64,000 nucleotides of DNA from Aptenodytes patagonicus (lineage: Eukaryota > Chordata > Aves > Sphenisciformes > Spheniscidae). Position 1 is the first letter of the stretch, and the number at the start of each line of letters is the position of its first letter. Shown piece after piece: positions 34,976-64,000 of the stretch. A program made the translations under genes and the position numbers. The stretch covers positions 1,178,001-1,242,000 of the forward strand of contig NC_134951.1 in NCBI RefSeq assembly GCF_965638725.1. Direction: 5' to 3'. Below the pieces are notes generated by a model. It did not search any database and was not told the DNA's origin. It saw only the letters and a list, made by a program, of their open reading frames with translations.

Positions 34976-35132
34976 TAGGATCACGCCACCACAGAACGGT
35001 TTGGGTTGGAAGGGACTTTGGAAGATCGTCTAATCCAACCCCCGACCGTGCGCAGGGACACGATCCACTAGATCAGGTTGCTCAAAGCCTCGTCCAGCCT
35101 GACCTTGAACACTTCCAGGGATGGGGCATCGT
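34976..35132 (-). mobile_element. CR1 3'-end fragment
   Basis: Read on the - strand it ends in the CR1 protein tail DAPSLEVFKVRLDEALSNLI, followed by the CR1 3' UTR. It breaks at about 35132 inside the ORF2 end. Confidence 0.88.
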
Positions 35133-35677
35133 AAGGGACGAGGCCCAAGTGACTGTGCTGTGAGCCCAGACAATGCCCCGAGAGAAGGCTCCAGACGTCA
35201 GCCACGGGAAGGGGCCTGGTCTCACTTCCCTTGACTGACTGGTGTCTCAGCCACTCCTGGAACCGGGGCGGGAGAAGATTCCAGAAGTCTTGGACTGGGG
35301 CCAATACATAGGGGCGCATACGACCCGCCTGGGGCACTCTCTACACCGAACACCCCCGTCGGCAGGTCCGACGCTGGATCCAGGGCTGGTGATCTCCCCA
35401 TCTCTCTCTCCCCACCCCACCCCACCCCCCCCGACTCTTTCTGTTCTCTTAAAGCTGCCAAGTAACACAAGGCCTACCTCAACTTCTCATGCAGCCTAAA
35501 AGCGCAGAGCTTAGGTGGATGGAATTGTGAGAGGGTCAACGTTTACAGAATGTTTGGTCCATTGAAGTCGATGTTTATGTGCGGACCTTGAGTGTGACCT
35601 CACCTTGATCCACACCGAGGGGATTTGCGAATCTTGGTCACTCTCCCCTTCTCGGAGGTGGGACGTGACAGGCAGTC
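35133..35677. other. Intergenic, no gene recognised
   Basis: Contains a C/T-rich run with CCCCACCCCACCCC at about 35405-35430. Nothing else was recognised. Confidence 0.4.
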
Positions 35678-35852
35678 CTGCTCCAAACTGCAAACCAAAG
35701 TGCGGAGGAGCGTCGGGGCCGAGCGGGGCTGGAGCTCGGCACCCAACGGCGCCGCGGAAGGGGACCAGACGCTGCCATTCCATCTCCGGTTTAAGGTTGA
35801 TGCGCTCTTCCACGCCATGGCGATGGAGGCGTAAGGAGCACCGGCAGGAAAA
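35678..35852 (+). repeat. Second copy of the 175-bp module
   Basis: Gap-free match to 34697-34871 with about 11 differences by eye (about 94% identity). The frame ending HLRFKVDALFHAMAMEA is kept, with the same stop. The sequences on both sides differ from the first copy. Confidence 0.88.
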
Positions 35853-37089
35853 GGTGGGACTGGGAGGAGCGTGGGCAGGGTGAGCACAGCATGGGAGGGC
35901 GGGGACAGGACTGGGCTGTCTTGTGCAGCCGTCGAAGCCGTGTTGTTCAGGGGGTGTTTCTGTAGGACGAGACAGTGCGGTCTGGGAGTGTTGGGATGAC
36001 GGTGAGAGACGTGACGGCCTCTCGTTGATTTTTGCTTTGGATGGGCTGTTAAACAGGAGCGGAACTGACACCAAATTGTTGACTCCCCGCGAGGTGTGGT
36101 CCCTTTGGCCCCCGTGGCGATGTTCCAGCAGATAGCCACATGGTTTCTGTGTGCACCGAGCCAGCTGCCCATCAACCTGCTCGGCTCCCCCTCTGCCTGG
36201 GGCCAGAGGGTGTGGGTTTTTTTGGAGGATGGTCACGGCGGTTAGGAGAGGCACCCCCATTTCCCTCCCCCACCGCCCTCCACCAGCAAGGGGGCCCTCC
36301 TGGGCTCTCCTGGGGATCGGCACTCGGGGCCTGTGGGGATCCTGGGGCGGGGGGGGAAGAAGTGCCCCGGCTAACTTCCCGGTGCACATCTGTGCACACA
36401 CGGGGACTGCTGGGAGGGACAGCACGCGGAGAGGCAGGATCCGGCACAGAGCCAGCGAGAGGCGCAGGACCCTGATGGGTGGAAGAGGCCAGGGGAGGTG
36501 GTGTGTCCTGCGGGGCTTGCGGAGGCCAAGGGGAAATGAAATGCCAGGGATGCCCAGGAGATGCCCGATGCCCGCTGCTCACACCCCCCGTAGCCCCTTC
36601 GCTCAGAGCCCCCGTTTGGACCCCAGGAGCCACCTCTGCCTCCAGCCTGGGCCTCTGCGGGGCCTCCCTGCCCTGGGGGTTCCTGCTCGGGGACAAATGG
36701 AGCCCAGGGGTCCCTCCTCACCTCCTTTCTCCCTCCTAGGATGGGCAAGAAGAGACTGCCTGCTGGGCAGCCCCCCCCCCCCAGTGCAGCCAGCAGATGA
36801 TGGAGGGAAGTGACTGGGACTTGCCTGCCCAGCAGCAGCCCCTCTCGGTCCCTGTCTGCCTGCTGCCGTCCCACCCAGAGGGGAAGGCAGGGCCATGCCG
36901 GTTTTGGTCCCCGTGCAGCTGAGGGACCGGGCTGCCGCCCAGGGCACGGGAACCAGGGAGAGGCAGCAGGCGAAGAGGCTGCGACTGGGAAGCGTCGGGG
37001 CAGACGGAGGGAAGGAGAAAAGGGCTCGTCTTGAACAGCAGTCAGCGACGAGCCCTCTCCCCACTAACGCGAGACCTCGGCAGAGAACC
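35853..37089. other. Intergenic up to the OTOF 3' end
   Basis: GC-rich, with open frames on both strands but none recognised. A short + strand frame at 36895-37098 is Arg/Lys/Glu-rich and not assignable. Confidence 0.4.

Positions 37090-64000
<26,911 letters not shown>

Noticed and set aside
35511..36425. 304-codon - strand open frame
   Set aside because: Covers the reverse of the 175-bp module and neighbouring GC-rich sequence. Nothing in it looks conserved.

Overview
The window is bird chromosomal DNA. It carries several 5'-truncated CR1 LINEs whose 3' ends have the ATTCTATGA-type repeat, an LTR of a type I know from bird genomes, and two vertebrate genes that are close neighbours in other vertebrates. 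I cannot name the species.

Left part (1-25.6 kb), + strand: SELENOI (EPT1), ethanolamine phosphotransferase 1. Nine exons (the second to the last) lie at 7488-19971. They join into 384 codons without a frame break, and the last exon reads through an in-frame TGA that is the selenocysteine codon. Exon 1 was not found and should lie upstream of the window. A repeat-poor 3' UTR probably runs to about 25.63 kb and holds a strong hairpin about 260 bases after the stop. Three CR1 fragments sit in the introns.

Middle part (25.6-37.1 kb): accessory DNA. It holds a solo LTR (27223-28908) with an internal 47-49 bp minisatellite, imperfect 5-bp target duplications and a younger CR1 inserted into it. 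Further along are CR1 3' ends, a second LTR-like tail, a 479-codon GC-rich open frame of unknown nature (33414-34853) and two additional partial copies of its 3' module. DRC1, which lies between SELENOI and OTOF in human, was not seen here.

Right part (37.1-64 kb), - strand: the 3' half or more of OTOF (otoferlin). Twenty-six exons were placed by splice sites and by recalled similarity to the human protein. They join into exactly 1,180 codons ending in a stop, covering the FerB-like region, C2D, a Lys/Glu-rich linker, C2E, C2F and the C-terminal membrane anchor; the gene continues beyond position 64000. Two additional exon-like segments stand out: a second copy of the first C2F exon carrying one surplus base (41473-41572), and an 81-bp in-frame candidate cassette exon (58535-58615).

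SELENOI and OTOF converge and act in unrelated processes: phosphatidylethanolamine synthesis, and calcium-triggered vesicle fusion in hair cells. No RNA genes or CRISPR arrays were seen. All exon boundaries are hand-read from GT/AG sites and reading frame; no transcript or alignment was available.
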